The position numbers and the translations under genes were made by a program. A DNA stretch of 64,000 nt from Streptomyces sp. NRRL F-6492. GTDB taxonomy: Bacteria; Actinomycetota; Actinomycetes; Streptomycetales; Streptomycetaceae. Positions 25,754-34,280 of the stretch are shown in pieces; the first letter of the stretch is position 1, and the number at the start of each line of letters is the position of its first letter. The notes under the pieces were generated by a model. That model saw nothing but the letters and a program-made list of their open reading frames with translations, was not told the DNA's origin and did no database searches. Where the stretch lies: positions 1 through 64,000 of the forward strand of contig NZ_LGEG01000218.1 of the NCBI RefSeq assembly GCF_001280125.1, read 5' to 3'.

Positions 25754-26215
25754 CTACCCCTGAGGGGTCGCCGCGGAGTGATCGAAGGGGGCCTGCGCGC
25801 ACGCGGTCTGTCGCCGGTCGGCCGTGACCTTGGCCGCGGTCTCGGCCTCGGCCTCGATGAGGGAGAACGGCGCGGCCTCCGTGAGCGGGGTGACCGAAGT
25901 GAGGGAGAGGCCCGCACGGCGGCACACCTCCTCGAATTCCTTGCGGGTCCGCTCCCTGCCGCCCACGTTCACCAGTATGTCGAGATCGCCCAGACAGGTG
26001 GTCCCGCCGTCGAGGACGTCGTTGTCCGCGCCGGTGTCGACGACTTCGGGAAGCACGGGCTCCACGATCAGGACGAGGCCGCCGGGCGGCAGCACCTCGC
26101 GGCAGCGGCTCGGGATCGTGGCCGCCCGGCCCCTCCGCCGTGTCGAGACCACGCCGGTGAGGCCCGGATGCGCGGCGAGGATCCGCCGGGCGGGCTCGAC
26201 GAGGTAGCGGCCTTC
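25754..26215 (-). pseudogene. Remnant of an O-methyltransferase gene
   Basis: The frame contains a good C-terminal half of a plant-type O-methyltransferase: CREVLPPGGLVLIVEPVLPE, then LVNVGGRERTRKEFEEVCRRAGLSLTSVTPL and APFSLIEA. Upstream, a scrap of the SAM-binding part (RILAAHPGLTGVV) joins directly to it, so the stretch between first strand and CREVLPP is missing. There is no start codon with ribosome site and no dimerisation domain. I read this as a decayed gene with an internal deletion. Confidence 0.7.
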
Positions 26216-26258
26216 GTGTCTCGCTCTCGGGCTGACGCATGGCTTTTGACGACAGAAC

Positions 26259-26636
26259 CTAGCGCCGCCAGGTGCGCAGGAGTTCGGCGATGCGGACGGT
26301 GGTGGTGCGGGGGTCGTAGAGCTCGTGGGCGAGGGCGGTGAGCTGGTCGCGGGTGGGGTCCGCGGGGATGCCGGCGGCGTTGAGGTACATGACGGCGACG
26401 GCACAGGCGACGGTGAGGTTGGAGCGCTCCAGCCAGTGGCAGCGGCCGAGGGTGTGGACGAGTGCGGCGGCGCGGGCGTAGGGGCCGTCGTAGACGGGCT
26501 GGTCGAAGAGCTCGGCCCGGTGGCGGGCGACGGCGGCGAGGGGGACGCCGAGGTCGTCGGGGGCCGGGTCGGCGCGACCGGCGCGTTCGGTGACTTCGAG
26601 GATCCAGGACAGGTCGACGTGCAGGGACATGCTCAC
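26259..26636 (-). CDS. doc: Doc-like Fic-family toxin with degenerate active motif
   Basis: The 125-residue protein resembles Doc-type toxins: VPLAAVARHRAELFDQPVYDGPYARAAAL and a helical region ending in ELLRTW. The Fic/Doc motif (HxFxxANKR) appears as HWLERSNLT, keeping His67 and Asn73 but losing the Phe and the Lys-Arg pair. Active Doc proteins phosphorylate elongation factor Tu. The GTG start overlaps the stop of the upstream antitoxin by 4 bases, the usual arrangement of a toxin-antitoxin operon. Activity is uncertain because of the motif changes. Confidence 0.75.
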   Translation of the reverse strand: MSMSLHVDLSWILEVTERAGRADPAPDDLGVPLAAVARHRAELFDQPVYDGPYARAAALVHTLGRCHWLERSNLTVACAVAVMYLNAAGIPADPTRDQLTALAHELYDPRTTTVRIAELLRTWRR

Positions 26637-26896
26637 GCAGCGGCGCCCCGGTCATGCCGGGTGGGGGCGTGCCGGGAGTCGAGATCGGCTTCGAGGTCGT
26701 CGAGGAAGCCGCCGTGGGCGTCGATCAGCTTCTGGGCGGCGGCCATGCCGGCCGCCCGGGCGCCGCTGGTGTCCTCGGCGATGAGGCGCTCGATGTACCG
26801 GTTGAAGTCCAGGCCCCGGGCGGCGGCCGCGTCCTTGCCGGCGGCGAGCACGTCGGGGGTCAGGCGGAGCTGGGTCTGCTTCCTGGTGCTGCTCAT
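26633..26896 (-). CDS. Antitoxin of the Doc-like module
   Basis: The 87-residue protein has an N-terminal ribbon-helix-helix-like DNA-binding segment (KQTQLRLTPDVLAAGKDAAA, then FNRYIERLIAEDT) and a helical acidic tail (IDAHGGFLDDLEADLDSRH) likely to wrap the toxin. It lies directly upstream of the toxin with a 4-base overlap. There is no ribosome site; TACCTT sits 7 bases before the ATG, as in a leaderless promoter. Two direct repeats just upstream are probable operator half-sites. Confidence 0.78.
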   Translation of the reverse strand: MSSTRKQTQLRLTPDVLAAGKDAAAARGLDFNRYIERLIAEDTSGARAAGMAAAQKLIDAHGGFLDDLEADLDSRHAPTRHDRGAAA

Positions 26897-27245
26897 GCAC
26901 AGCAAGGTAGCAGGGTGGTAGCAGACACGCGAGGGGCACCGTGCCCGCCCGGGTCCCGCCCCCGGACGGAACGCGGCTCCGCGTCGTGCGACCACCGCTC
27001 GCCGACACCCGCATTTCGGCCATCACCCTCCCGGGTCACCGGTCCGGCCCCGCACGGGTCGGTGCACCCGGCACGAACAGGCTTTCGTTCGTTCGCGGGA
27101 TCCGTAGCGCGTCCGAAAGACATGCGTTCGAGAAGCCGGGTGTCTTCGTTGAGCCCGATGACATCCCGACTCCCCTGGAGGCCGACGACATGCTCGCCGA
27201 CTCTCACCGGTCCGTACCGCTCGCCCGTCGTCCGGGAGGTGCCCG
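26897..27245. other. Divergent intergenic region between the antitoxin and NUDIX genes
   Basis: The left end holds the antitoxin operator repeats. At 27190-27249 a 19-codon frame with a CTGGAGG ribosome site ends in TGA overlapping the TTG start of the NUDIX gene (TTGA); it could be a leader peptide that couples translation. Nothing else is identifiable. Confidence 0.4.
26906..26923. promoter_or_regulatory. Direct repeats upstream of the antitoxin gene
   Basis: GGTAGCA occurs twice with an 11-base period (26906-26912, 26917-26923), overlapping the presumed -10 region. One-turn spacing suits ribbon-helix-helix antitoxin dimers binding side by side for autoregulation. Confidence 0.55.
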
Positions 27246-27854
27246 TTGAGCGGTGGCGGGCGGCACGCCGTGCCGGTGGACGTGCACCTGATCGCCGTCC
27301 GCGACGGGGCGAGGGGGCCGGAGGTACTGCTGTCGAGACGGGCCGGGACCGTCTACGCCGCGGGGCACTGGCACTTCCCCTCCGGTCACGTCGACGGGCC
27401 CGCCGAGGACGTCGTCACCGCGCTCGTCCGCGAGGCGCGGGAGGAGACGGGCCTGGTCGTCGATCCGGACGATGTGCGCGCCGCGGTCACCGTGCACCAC
27501 CGTTCGCCGGACGGGCGCGCGCGGATCGGGTTCTTCTTCGAGGTCCGCCGCTGGTCCGGGACGCCGGACGTCATGGAGCCCGAGGTGTGCGACGGCATGG
27601 GATGGTTCCCGCCGGACGCCCTGCCGGAGCCGATGGTCGCCTACTGTCGCGCCGGGCTGGACGCGTACCGGACCGGTGCCGGGATCGCGCTGCACTTCCA
27701 GGAGCCGGGCGACCCGATCGGCCACGACCCGGCCGCGGACCGGCTCCGCGTCGTGCTCCCGCCGGGTTCCGCCGGATCGCGATCCGGGTTGGAGGAAAGG
27801 GGCTTCGCCGCGCGGGCGGCCGGCCGGGGCGGTGCAAGGGGAAGGCCCTCCTGA
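27246..27854 (+). CDS. NUDIX hydrolase
   Basis: The 202-residue protein starts at TTG with GGGAGGTG upstream. The NUDIX box is present as GHVDGPAE...LVREAREETGLV near residues 47-71, with the conserved REAREETG that binds Mg2+; the first Gly-Glu spacing is one residue longer than the textbook pattern. It hydrolyses nucleoside-diphosphate-X compounds of unknown identity. The last 50 residues are low complexity and might not be structured. Confidence 0.85.
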   Translation: MSGGGRHAVPVDVHLIAVRDGARGPEVLLSRRAGTVYAAGHWHFPSGHVDGPAEDVVTALVREAREETGLVVDPDDVRAAVTVHHRSPDGRARIGFFFEVRRWSGTPDVMEPEVCDGMGWFPPDALPEPMVAYCRAGLDAYRTGAGIALHFQEPGDPIGHDPAADRLRVVLPPGSAGSRSGLEERGFAARAAGRGGARGRPS

Positions 27855-27938
27855 CGGGCCGGCACGGGCCCCTGCCGGCACGGGCCGCCGCCGGGGCGGT
27901 CGCCCGCTCCCGGCGGCGGCTCGTGGCGCCGTGCGGGA

Positions 27939-28526
27939 TCAGACGTCGCCCTGGACGAGAGCGTGCAGGTGCTCGTCGTGCCATCCGTCCGCGTGGAGCA
28001 GGGCGCTGCGCATGGTGCCTTCGAGGGAGTATCCGGCCTTGTCCGCCACGCGGCAGGACGCCGGGTTGGCCACCGAGTGGCAGAGGCGCAGGCGGTGCAG
28101 GCCGAGATCGTCCAGGGCCCACGCTCCGAGGCGCTTCGCGGCCTCGGCCGCCACTCCGGCGCCGCGCGCGGCGGGAAGGAGCCAGTAGACGATTTCGGCA
28201 CTGCCGCCGGCGAGGTCGATGTCGCCCCATCCGGCCAGCCCCACCGCCTCCTCGCCCGGTCGCGCGAGGGCCCACATCACGCTCAGCTCGGCCCGCCGGC
28301 GCTCGTGCATGCGCTCGATCCTCCGACGCGCCTCCTCGGGCGTCTCCACCAGCAGCCGGTTCCACCGGCGAATTGCGGGGTCCCGGGCGGCGGCCATCAG
28401 GGCGTCGGCGTCGGAGAGCCGCCAGGGACGCAGCTCCAGGCCGTTCGGAAGGTCGAACACCGGTTGCTCCGCCCCGGCCATCCGACCTGCGGGAACGACT
28501 GCCGGTACGGGTGAGTCGGAGATCAT
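27939..28526 (-). CDS. GNAT-family N-acetyltransferase
   Basis: The 195-residue protein matches RimJ/RimL-like GNAT enzymes: LELRPWRLSDADALMAAARDP near residue 30, EIVYWLLPAARGAGVAAEAAKRLGAWAL (acetyl-CoA-binding motif A) near 111-138, and LCHSVANPASCRVADKAGYSLEGTMR near 148, typical of the acetyl-CoA site. It acetylates an amine, perhaps a protein N terminus. AGGAT lies about 6 bases upstream of the ATG. Confidence 0.9.
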   Translation of the reverse strand: MISDSPVPAVVPAGRMAGAEQPVFDLPNGLELRPWRLSDADALMAAARDPAIRRWNRLLVETPEEARRRIERMHERRRAELSVMWALARPGEEAVGLAGWGDIDLAGGSAEIVYWLLPAARGAGVAAEAAKRLGAWALDDLGLHRLRLCHSVANPASCRVADKAGYSLEGTMRSALLHADGWHDEHLHALVQGDV

Positions 28527-28936
28527 CGCGGCATCCTGTCACAGCCTCCGGCCGTGGGCCTCTCGGTGCTTCGGAGAGTGCCTGCCCGACGCGCCGTCAG
28601 CAGCACCCCGGGTCCTGGCGCGGGGAGTCCTTGCCGGGGTCGCCGAGCTCGCGCGGCCGGGCTCCGGAACTCCCGCGCGGACCCCCGTGCGAAGAGTCCA
28701 CGCGCGCGGAACCGGGCGCGGCGGCAGTGGACCGGGCCGGCCTCCGGCGCACCGGCATCGCGTGGAGCCGAGGGCCGCCGACGCGCTCACCGTGTGGCCG
28801 CATGCGCGAAACTCCCCGATCTCTGCTCGTTCCTGCTTACAACCCGCCCTCATTGAACACCTATTGACACGCACCTGACTGCCCCGTCAGAGTCGTCACG
28901 CGTCCGCTGCCGTATGCCTTGAGGAGCGATGAACCC
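28527..28936. other. Intergenic region upstream of the GH109-type gene
   Basis: No gene is supported in these 410 bases. The right third is lower in GC (CTTACAACCC, CTCATTGAACACCTATTGACA) and carries a promoter-like pair described separately. Confidence 0.5.
28864..28893 (+). promoter_or_regulatory. Candidate promoter of the GH109-type operon
   Basis: A perfect TTGACA -35 is followed after 18 bases by CAGAGT, a fair -10. It lies 44 bases before the start of the GH109-type gene and is the only consensus -35 in the gap. Confidence 0.45.
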
Positions 28937-30370
28937 ATGTCAAAACTCCCCGCAGTCTCACGCCGCCTGCTCCTGGGAGGCGCTCTGGCCACCACCGGGG
29001 TGCTGGCGACCGGGGTGGGATCCGCCCCCGACGCGGCCGCGGCGGTGACGGCGGCAGCCGCGCCGCGCCGGAAGCCGGGCCAGAAGTCGATGGTCGAGGT
29101 GCCCTACGGCGTCCACCGGACGGTGCGCGTCGGCGTGATCGGACTGGGCAACCGCGGTTCCGGCATGACCACGGGCTGGTCCGTCGTCCCCGGCTGTACG
29201 GTCACCGCCGTCTGCGACGTGCGCGCCGACCGCGCCAAGCGGGTCGCCGACGGCCTGGCCGCCGCCGGCAGACCCCGCCCCGCCGAGTACGGCGGCTCGG
29301 CCGACTCGTACGTCCAGATGCTGCGGCGCGACGACATCGACCTCGTCTACATCGCCACGCCCTGGGAGTTCCACTACGCGCAGGGCAAGGCCGCGCTCCT
29401 CGCCGGCAAGCACGTCGTCGTCGAGCTGCCCATCGCCACGGAACTCGACGAGCTGTGGGACCTCGTCGACACCTCCGAGCGCACCCGCAGGCACCTCATG
29501 CTCTCGGAGAACTGCAGCTACGGACGCAACGAGCTGGCCATGCTCAAGATGGCGCACGAAGGCCTGTTCGGCGACGTCACCAACGGGCACGGCGGCTACC
29601 TGCACGACCTGCGCGAGCTGCTGTTCTCCGACACGTACTACACCGACGCGTGGCGCCGACTGTGGCACACCCGGAGCACCGCCTCCTTCTACGCCATGCA
29701 CGGTCTCGCGCCGATCGCCGCGGCCATGGACATCAACCGGGGCGACCGCATGACCACGCTGCGCGCCACGGCGACCGAGCCGAAGGGCCTGGCCGACTAC
29801 CGGGCGCGGTTCGTGCCCAGGAACCACCCCTCGTGGAACGAGACGTACGTCAACGGCGATCTGGTCACCTGTCTGATCGAGACGGCCAAGGGCCGGGTCA
29901 TCCGCGCCGAGCACGAGGTGAGCTCCCCGCGGCCCTACAGCCGGATCAACTCCCTCGCCGGCAGCAGGGGGATCTTCGAGGACTACGCGGGCGTGCTGTC
30001 GGCCGGGGGCGGCCGCGTCTACGTCGAGCCGGACCACAGCGGACACTCCTGGCGGTCCTTCGACTCCTACCGCAAGGAGTTCGACCACTGGCTGTGGAAG
30101 AAGATCGGTGACGACGCGGAGAACAACGGCGGTCACGGCGGCATGGACTACGTCCTGCAGTGGCGGACGGTCCAGCTCATGCGGGCGGGCCTCGTGCCCG
30201 ACATCGACGTCTACGACTCAGCGGCCTGGTGCGCCCCCGTCCCCCTGAGTGTCATGTCCCTGGCGGCGAAGGGGCGCCCCGTGCAGATCCCCGACTTCAC
30301 CCGGGGCGCCTGGGTCAACCTCCGCACGGGCCTCGACTCGCGTGCCACCGAGATGCCTCCCGTCGTCTGA
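28937..30370 (+). CDS. Secreted Gfo/Idh/MocA-family, GH109-type glycosidase
   Basis: The 477-residue precursor has a Tat signal (SRRLLLGGAL, Arg9-Arg10) and a Rossmann domain with VRVGVIGLGNRGSGM near 60, then DIDLVYIATPWEFHYAQGKAALLAGKHVVVELP. The layout, with the late SYGRNELAMLKMAHEGLFGD and NGGHGGMDYVLQWR, is that of GH109 alpha-N-acetylgalactosaminidases, which use bound NAD+ to cleave GalNAc-terminated glycans. GAGGAG precedes the ATG by 10 bases. A NEW3-domain gene follows 39 bases later in the same operon, probably a substrate-binding helper. Confidence 0.88.
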   Translation: MSKLPAVSRRLLLGGALATTGVLATGVGSAPDAAAAVTAAAAPRRKPGQKSMVEVPYGVHRTVRVGVIGLGNRGSGMTTGWSVVPGCTVTAVCDVRADRAKRVADGLAAAGRPRPAEYGGSADSYVQMLRRDDIDLVYIATPWEFHYAQGKAALLAGKHVVVELPIATELDELWDLVDTSERTRRHLMLSENCSYGRNELAMLKMAHEGLFGDVTNGHGGYLHDLRELLFSDTYYTDAWRRLWHTRSTASFYAMHGLAPIAAAMDINRGDRMTTLRATATEPKGLADYRARFVPRNHPSWNETYVNGDLVTCLIETAKGRVIRAEHEVSSPRPYSRINSLAGSRGIFEDYAGVLSAGGGRVYVEPDHSGHSWRSFDSYRKEFDHWLWKKIGDDAENNGGHGGMDYVLQWRTVQLMRAGLVPDIDVYDSAAWCAPVPLSVMSLAAKGRPVQIPDFTRGAWVNLRTGLDSRATEMPPVV

Positions 30371-30409
30371 CACCGCCTCCGCCCCGCCCCCGCCGTGAAG
30401 GAGCAGTAC

Positions 30410-31438
30410 GTGAGACCAGCAGGACTGATCGGATCGCTCGGGACCCTCGTCGTGGCGGGCGCGCTCGCGCTCCTCCCGGCCACGACCGCGACCGCGGCCC
30501 CGGCCCCGGCGGCGACCGCGACCGCGACCACAGCCACAGCCACAGCCACAGCCACAGCCACAGCGGTGACGGTCTCCCCCGTCGACCTGGACGGCCCGGC
30601 CGTCTCGACGGTGAAGGTGACCGTCACGAACGCGGGACCGGAGCGGATGCGCTCGCTGAAGGTGTCCTTCGGGGGGCCGACCGGCTGGGCCGTACAGCCC
30701 TCGGTCCTCCAGGTGGACGGCTCCCTCGCCAAGGGTGCCTCCGCCGAGGCCACCTTCCGGATCCAGGTGCCGGAGCGGCGTCCCGGCTTCACCGTCCGCA
30801 CGTTCACCGCGACCGCGACCTACCGGGGCGGTGACGGGGCCGGGTCCGCCACCGGGACCAGGACGCAGCGCAGCGGTACTCCCCTGGCGAACCTGGCCGC
30901 CGCGTACAACAACGTGGGGGTGACCGACGAGCGCGACACGAGGCCCGGGAACTACGACGGCGGGGGCAACAGCTTCTCCGCGCAGAAGCTCGCCGACGCC
31001 GGGCTGCGCCCCGGCGGGTCCGTCAACGCCCTGGGCGCCGAACTGCGCTGGCCGAACGTGCCGAGCGGCACCGCGGACAACGTCTCCGCCGCGGGTCAGG
31101 CGATCGCCCTGAGCGGCAGGGGCAGCAGGCTCGTCCTCCTCGGCTCCGGCGTCACGAGCGGGGCGTCGGGCACCGCGACCGTGTACTACACGGACGGGAC
31201 GAGCGGTACCGGCTCGTTCGGGTTCCCGAACTGGTCGTTCGATCCGGCGAACGCCCACGGGGCGACCCTGGTGGCGTCGAGCGACGGGCGCAACCGGCCC
31301 GACGGGTACGGGAACGCCGGCATCGCGTACCGCGTGTTCGCCCACTCGATCCCCCTCGACCCCGCCAAGCAGGTGGAGTTCGTGGTGCTGCCGGGCAACG
31401 GCAACATCCACCTCTTCGACCTGGCCGTCGCCTCCTGA
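30410..31438 (+). CDS. Secreted NEW3-domain protein, possible carbohydrate-binding partner
   Basis: The 342-residue precursor starts at GTG with AAGGAG 6 bases upstream and has a Sec signal ending near TATAAPAP. An Ala-Thr linker from a hexanucleotide repeat follows. Residues 50-145 look like a NEW3 Ig-like domain (VTVTNAGPERMRSLKVSFGG, then FTATATYRGG). The C-terminal 190 residues (LAAAYNNVGVTDERDTRPGN, later FRVFAHSIPLDPAKQVEF-like segment) resemble the beta-sandwich attached to many glycosidases. No catalytic domain is seen. It follows the GH109-type gene and ends in a strong terminator. Confidence 0.8.
   Translation: MRPAGLIGSLGTLVVAGALALLPATTATAAPAPAATATATTATATATATATAVTVSPVDLDGPAVSTVKVTVTNAGPERMRSLKVSFGGPTGWAVQPSVLQVDGSLAKGASAEATFRIQVPERRPGFTVRTFTATATYRGGDGAGSATGTRTQRSGTPLANLAAAYNNVGVTDERDTRPGNYDGGGNSFSAQKLADAGLRPGGSVNALGAELRWPNVPSGTADNVSAAGQAIALSGRGSRLVLLGSGVTSGASGTATVYYTDGTSGTGSFGFPNWSFDPANAHGATLVASSDGRNRPDGYGNAGIAYRVFAHSIPLDPAKQVEFVVLPGNGNIHLFDLAVAS
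30528..30563 (+). repeat. CCACAG hexanucleotide repeat, six perfect copies
   Basis: Six uninterrupted CCACAG units encode an alternating Ala-Thr tract just after the signal peptide of the NEW3 protein. Slipped-strand changes would alter linker length by two residues without shifting the frame. Confidence 0.9.
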
Positions 31439-31466
31439 GCCGTCGGCCCCTCCCCCGGGCCGGCGA

Positions 31467-31500
31467 CCGCCCCGGACGTCTTCCGCGACGTCCGGGGCGG
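31467..31500 (+). terminator. Strong terminator after the NEW3 gene
   Basis: A perfect 14-bp stem (CCGCCCCGGACGTC with its complement) and 6-base loop starts 28 bases after the stop codon. Confidence 0.85.
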
Positions 31501-31572
31501 CCCGTCCGCCGGGAAGAGCGGGGGCGGTGACGGTGGTGAGGAGCGGGACGGCCGTTCATTAGGGTGATCCCC

Positions 31573-32688
31573 ATGCCTGCCATGCTGAGTTCAACGAAGA
31601 CCGCCGCCGCGCTGCGCACGGCGGCACGCGTGTCCGCCGAGTCGCTGCTGGTCCTGCTGATGGCGGCGGTGGCGCTGTGGATCCTGGGCCGTATGTGGTC
31701 GGTCGTCTGGCCGCTCATAGTGGCCCTGTTCCTCACCACCATGACCTGGCCCTTCGCCCGTTTCCTGCGGAGACGCGGGTGGCCCCCCGCCCTGGCCGCG
31801 GCCGTGGTCACCGTCCTCTTCCTCGCGGCCGTCGCGGGCATCGTCGCGCTGATCGCGGTGCCGGTCGCGTCCCAGTCCGGGGAGCTGGCCGACGGCGTGG
31901 TCGAGGGCATCCAGAAACTGCGCGAATGGGCCGCCGGGCCGCCGCTGAACATCGGGGACGACCAGATCTCCAGCGCCTTCGACGCCGCGGTCGAGCGGGT
32001 CCAGGACAGCGTCGGCAGCATGGTCACCACCGTCGTCACGGGGGTGAGCACCGTGTTCAACGGTCTCGTCACGGCCGTCCTGGCGCTCTTCCTGATGTTC
32101 TTCTTCCTCAAGGACGGCCCGCGCTTCCTGCCGTGGCTCACCCGCCAGCTCCCCGGCCGCCTCGCCACCGACGTCCCCGTCGTGGCCGCGCGCGGCTGGG
32201 AGACCCTGGGCTCGTTCGTGCGCTCGCAGGCGTTCGTCGGCCTGCTCGACGCCGTGTTCATCGGCCTGGGCCTGTGGTTCCTCGACGTGCCCCTGGTGCT
32301 CCCCCTGGCCGTGCTGACCTTCGTCTCCGCGTTCGTGCCGATCGTGGGAGCCCTGTTCGCGGGTCTGGTCGCGGTCCTCATCGCGCTGGTGTCGAACGGC
32401 CTGACGGACGCGCTGCTCGTCCTCGCGATCATCGTCGTGGTGCAGCAGTTGGAGGGCAACGTGTTCCAGCCCATGATCCAGAGCCGCGGCCTCGGCCTGC
32501 ACGCGGCGGTCGTCCTGCTCGCGGTGACGCTGGGCGGCAGCCTCGCCGGCATCGTGGGCAGCCTCCTCGCGGTGCCCGCGGCCGCGCTGGTCTCGGTGGT
32601 CTGGAACTACCTCCGCGAGCAGCTCGCCGCTCCCCCGGCGGAACCGGACGCCGACGAGCCGCACCCCGCCGCAGCCGTACCGTCGTAG
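31573..32688 (+). CDS. AI-2E family (TqsA/PerM-like) transporter
   Basis: The 371-residue protein has seven to eight membrane helices and family signatures: WPLIVALFLTTMTWPFARFLRRRG, the FFFLKDGPRFLPWL segment near 175, PLAVLTFVSAFVPIVGALFAG near 245, and LEGNVFQPMIQSRGLGLHAAVVLL near 290. Members export small molecules or exchange ions; AI-2 transport itself is proven only for some. AGGGTGA precedes the ATG at 31573; a GTG 9 bases upstream is possible. The end of the gene, stop codon included, is tandemly duplicated. Confidence 0.9.
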   Translation: MPAMLSSTKTAAALRTAARVSAESLLVLLMAAVALWILGRMWSVVWPLIVALFLTTMTWPFARFLRRRGWPPALAAAVVTVLFLAAVAGIVALIAVPVASQSGELADGVVEGIQKLREWAAGPPLNIGDDQISSAFDAAVERVQDSVGSMVTTVVTGVSTVFNGLVTAVLALFLMFFFLKDGPRFLPWLTRQLPGRLATDVPVVAARGWETLGSFVRSQAFVGLLDAVFIGLGLWFLDVPLVLPLAVLTFVSAFVPIVGALFAGLVAVLIALVSNGLTDALLVLAIIVVVQQLEGNVFQPMIQSRGLGLHAAVVLLAVTLGGSLAGIVGSLLAVPAAALVSVVWNYLREQLAAPPAEPDADEPHPAAAVPS

Positions 32689-32717
32689 GACCCCGCCGCC
32701 GTACCGTCGTAGGACCC
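32674..32717 (+). repeat. 24-bp-period tandem duplication across a stop codon
   Basis: GCCGTACCGTCGTAGGACCC occurs at 32674-32693 and again at 32698-32717. The first copy holds the last codons and TAG of the transporter gene; the second is a non-coding echo. Confidence 0.85.
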
Positions 32718-32856
32718 TCCGCCCCCTCCCGGACCTCCGCGCCGCACGAGGGGGCGGCGCCGTCGGTGGCTCGAAACACTTCCGTTTGTCACCCGTAAGT
32801 TGAGGTGATGGGCCGATCACCGGACCGGCCGCCGGGTCGGGCACCACAATGCGCGC

Positions 32857-33885
32857 ATGGACGAACACTGGAAGCGACGACTCGACAGGATGCGTGCGGG
32901 GCTGGTGCGGGAGGGCGATCCCGTCGCCTGGGTGACCGAGGTCGACGCCGCGCAGGCCGTCACGCGGTATCCGGGGCTCGCCGTGCGCGGTTCGCTCTTC
33001 GGGGTGGCGGCGCGCGAGGCGGAGCCGGGTGCCCCGTGGCGGGTGGTGATGCCGGTGCAGACCGGGATGCCGCAGGAGGCCCGGGACGGTCTGCAGTCGA
33101 AGTTCTTCTTCTGGGCCAAGGACGACACCGACGATCCGAAGGTGCGGCGCGAACTCCTCGCGGCCGTGCGCGTTCTCGAACGGGAGCCGGTCGACGAAGT
33201 GGTCGTACTGGGCACCACGTACCGGATCGTGCGCGGCGACGAGGTCGCGCGCACGGGCGACGACGGCCTGGAACCGCCGCGCCCCACCGATCCGGAGCCG
33301 GTCTTCCGGGTCTGGGAGCGGCAGCGCGGCGCCCGCCGCTGCCTGGACACCGACGCCGTGCTCGATCCGGAGGAGGCGCGCGGGCTCATGGCCGAAGCCC
33401 TGCGGCTCGGGCTGCGGGAGTTCCACTACGCCGGGAAGCGCTATCCCGCCGCCGTCCGGGCCGATTCCCGGAAGGCGGTCACCACCCATCCGGACATCGC
33501 CATGCTGCCCGTCGGCTTCGGCGCCGTGGAGCGCGCCGGTGACGTCTGGCAGCCGCTCGGTTCCCTGTCGCCGACCCCGCACGAGGCACGGCGGGACCTG
33601 TACGGCGACCTCACCGACCTGTGGGCCCGGTTGTACCGGTGGGACGACGAGCAGCGGGAGCGGTACCGGCGGGCCGGTGAGCTGTTCCGGGCCGCCGAGC
33701 GCGCCGACCGGGTGCAGGTGGACGGCCGGGAGTTCCGGATCTGCCGCGTCGAGCGGCTGGTGCGGTTCGGTCCCGACGGCCCCGAGGGGCCGCGTCCCTC
33801 GGACATCGACGAGTACGGGCCGACGAAGATGCACCCGCGCATGGACGAGGACGGCACCCTGCACTACGAGGAGAAGGACGAGTAG
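32857..33885 (+). CDS. DUF5954-family protein
   Basis: The 342-residue soluble protein matches the Streptomyces DUF5954 type: DPVAWVTEVDAAQAV near the start, a central RIVRGDEVARTGDDGLEPPRPTD, and RVCRVERLVR-like and GPRPSDIDEYGP segments near the end. It is hydrophilic with no signal or membrane helices and no catalytic motif I can name. The ATG at 32857 is in the best frame; no strong ribosome site precedes it. A strong terminator lies downstream. Function unknown. Confidence 0.8.
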   Translation: MDEHWKRRLDRMRAGLVREGDPVAWVTEVDAAQAVTRYPGLAVRGSLFGVAAREAEPGAPWRVVMPVQTGMPQEARDGLQSKFFFWAKDDTDDPKVRRELLAAVRVLEREPVDEVVVLGTTYRIVRGDEVARTGDDGLEPPRPTDPEPVFRVWERQRGARRCLDTDAVLDPEEARGLMAEALRLGLREFHYAGKRYPAAVRADSRKAVTTHPDIAMLPVGFGAVERAGDVWQPLGSLSPTPHEARRDLYGDLTDLWARLYRWDDEQRERYRRAGELFRAAERADRVQVDGREFRICRVERLVRFGPDGPEGPRPSDIDEYGPTKMHPRMDEDGTLHYEEKDE

Positions 33886-33987
33886 GCGGACGGGGCCCGT
33901 ACGGCCGTGGTCGCACCACCGTCCGCCAGGGACGTACCGCGTGAAGCCGCGGCCGCGCGCATGCGGCCGTACGGGCCCGTCGTGTTC

Positions 33988-34024
33988 CCGCACCCGGCCG
34001 GAGAGCCGTTCCGGCCGGGTGCGG
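33988..34024 (+). terminator. Strong hairpin terminator after the DUF5954 gene
   Basis: A perfect 14-bp stem (CCGCACCCGGCCGG with its complement) with a 9-base loop lies about 100 bases after the stop codon. Confidence 0.75.
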
Positions 34025-34251
34025 ATACGGCCAATCGGAGGGGCGCCCTCCGTCCGCGGGGGCGCTCCTCCTCGAAAAGCCCGTGGGACCTGCCCCGGAG
34101 CACGGTCCGGAGGGGCCGGCGGGCGTCGGTGTCGCACAAGCATCGCCCGGCCGTCACGGAGCCGTCACACCGCCGTCGTCGCCCCATCGCACTCGCCGAT
34201 CCCGGCATGGCCTGAAACCATGCGGCTCGACTCCCCTCCCCCGTACCGGCG

Positions 34252-34280
34252 TTGATCACGCCTCCACCAGCTCACATACT
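34252..34280 (+). promoter_or_regulatory. Candidate promoter of the S8 protease gene
   Basis: TTGATC and CATACT are separated by 17 bases, a good sigma-70/HrdB-type match in otherwise GC-rich DNA. Transcription would start near 34287, giving a leader of about 85 bases. Confidence 0.55.

Noticed and set aside
22638..26240. 1200-codon minus-strand frame
   Set aside because: It is Arg/Pro-rich and overlaps the PL8 lyase gene in another frame; GC-rich DNA rarely forms stops.
28597..28803. 68-codon minus-strand frame ending in DPGCC
   Set aside because: A short frame with no ribosome site and no recognised family; not enough to call a gene.
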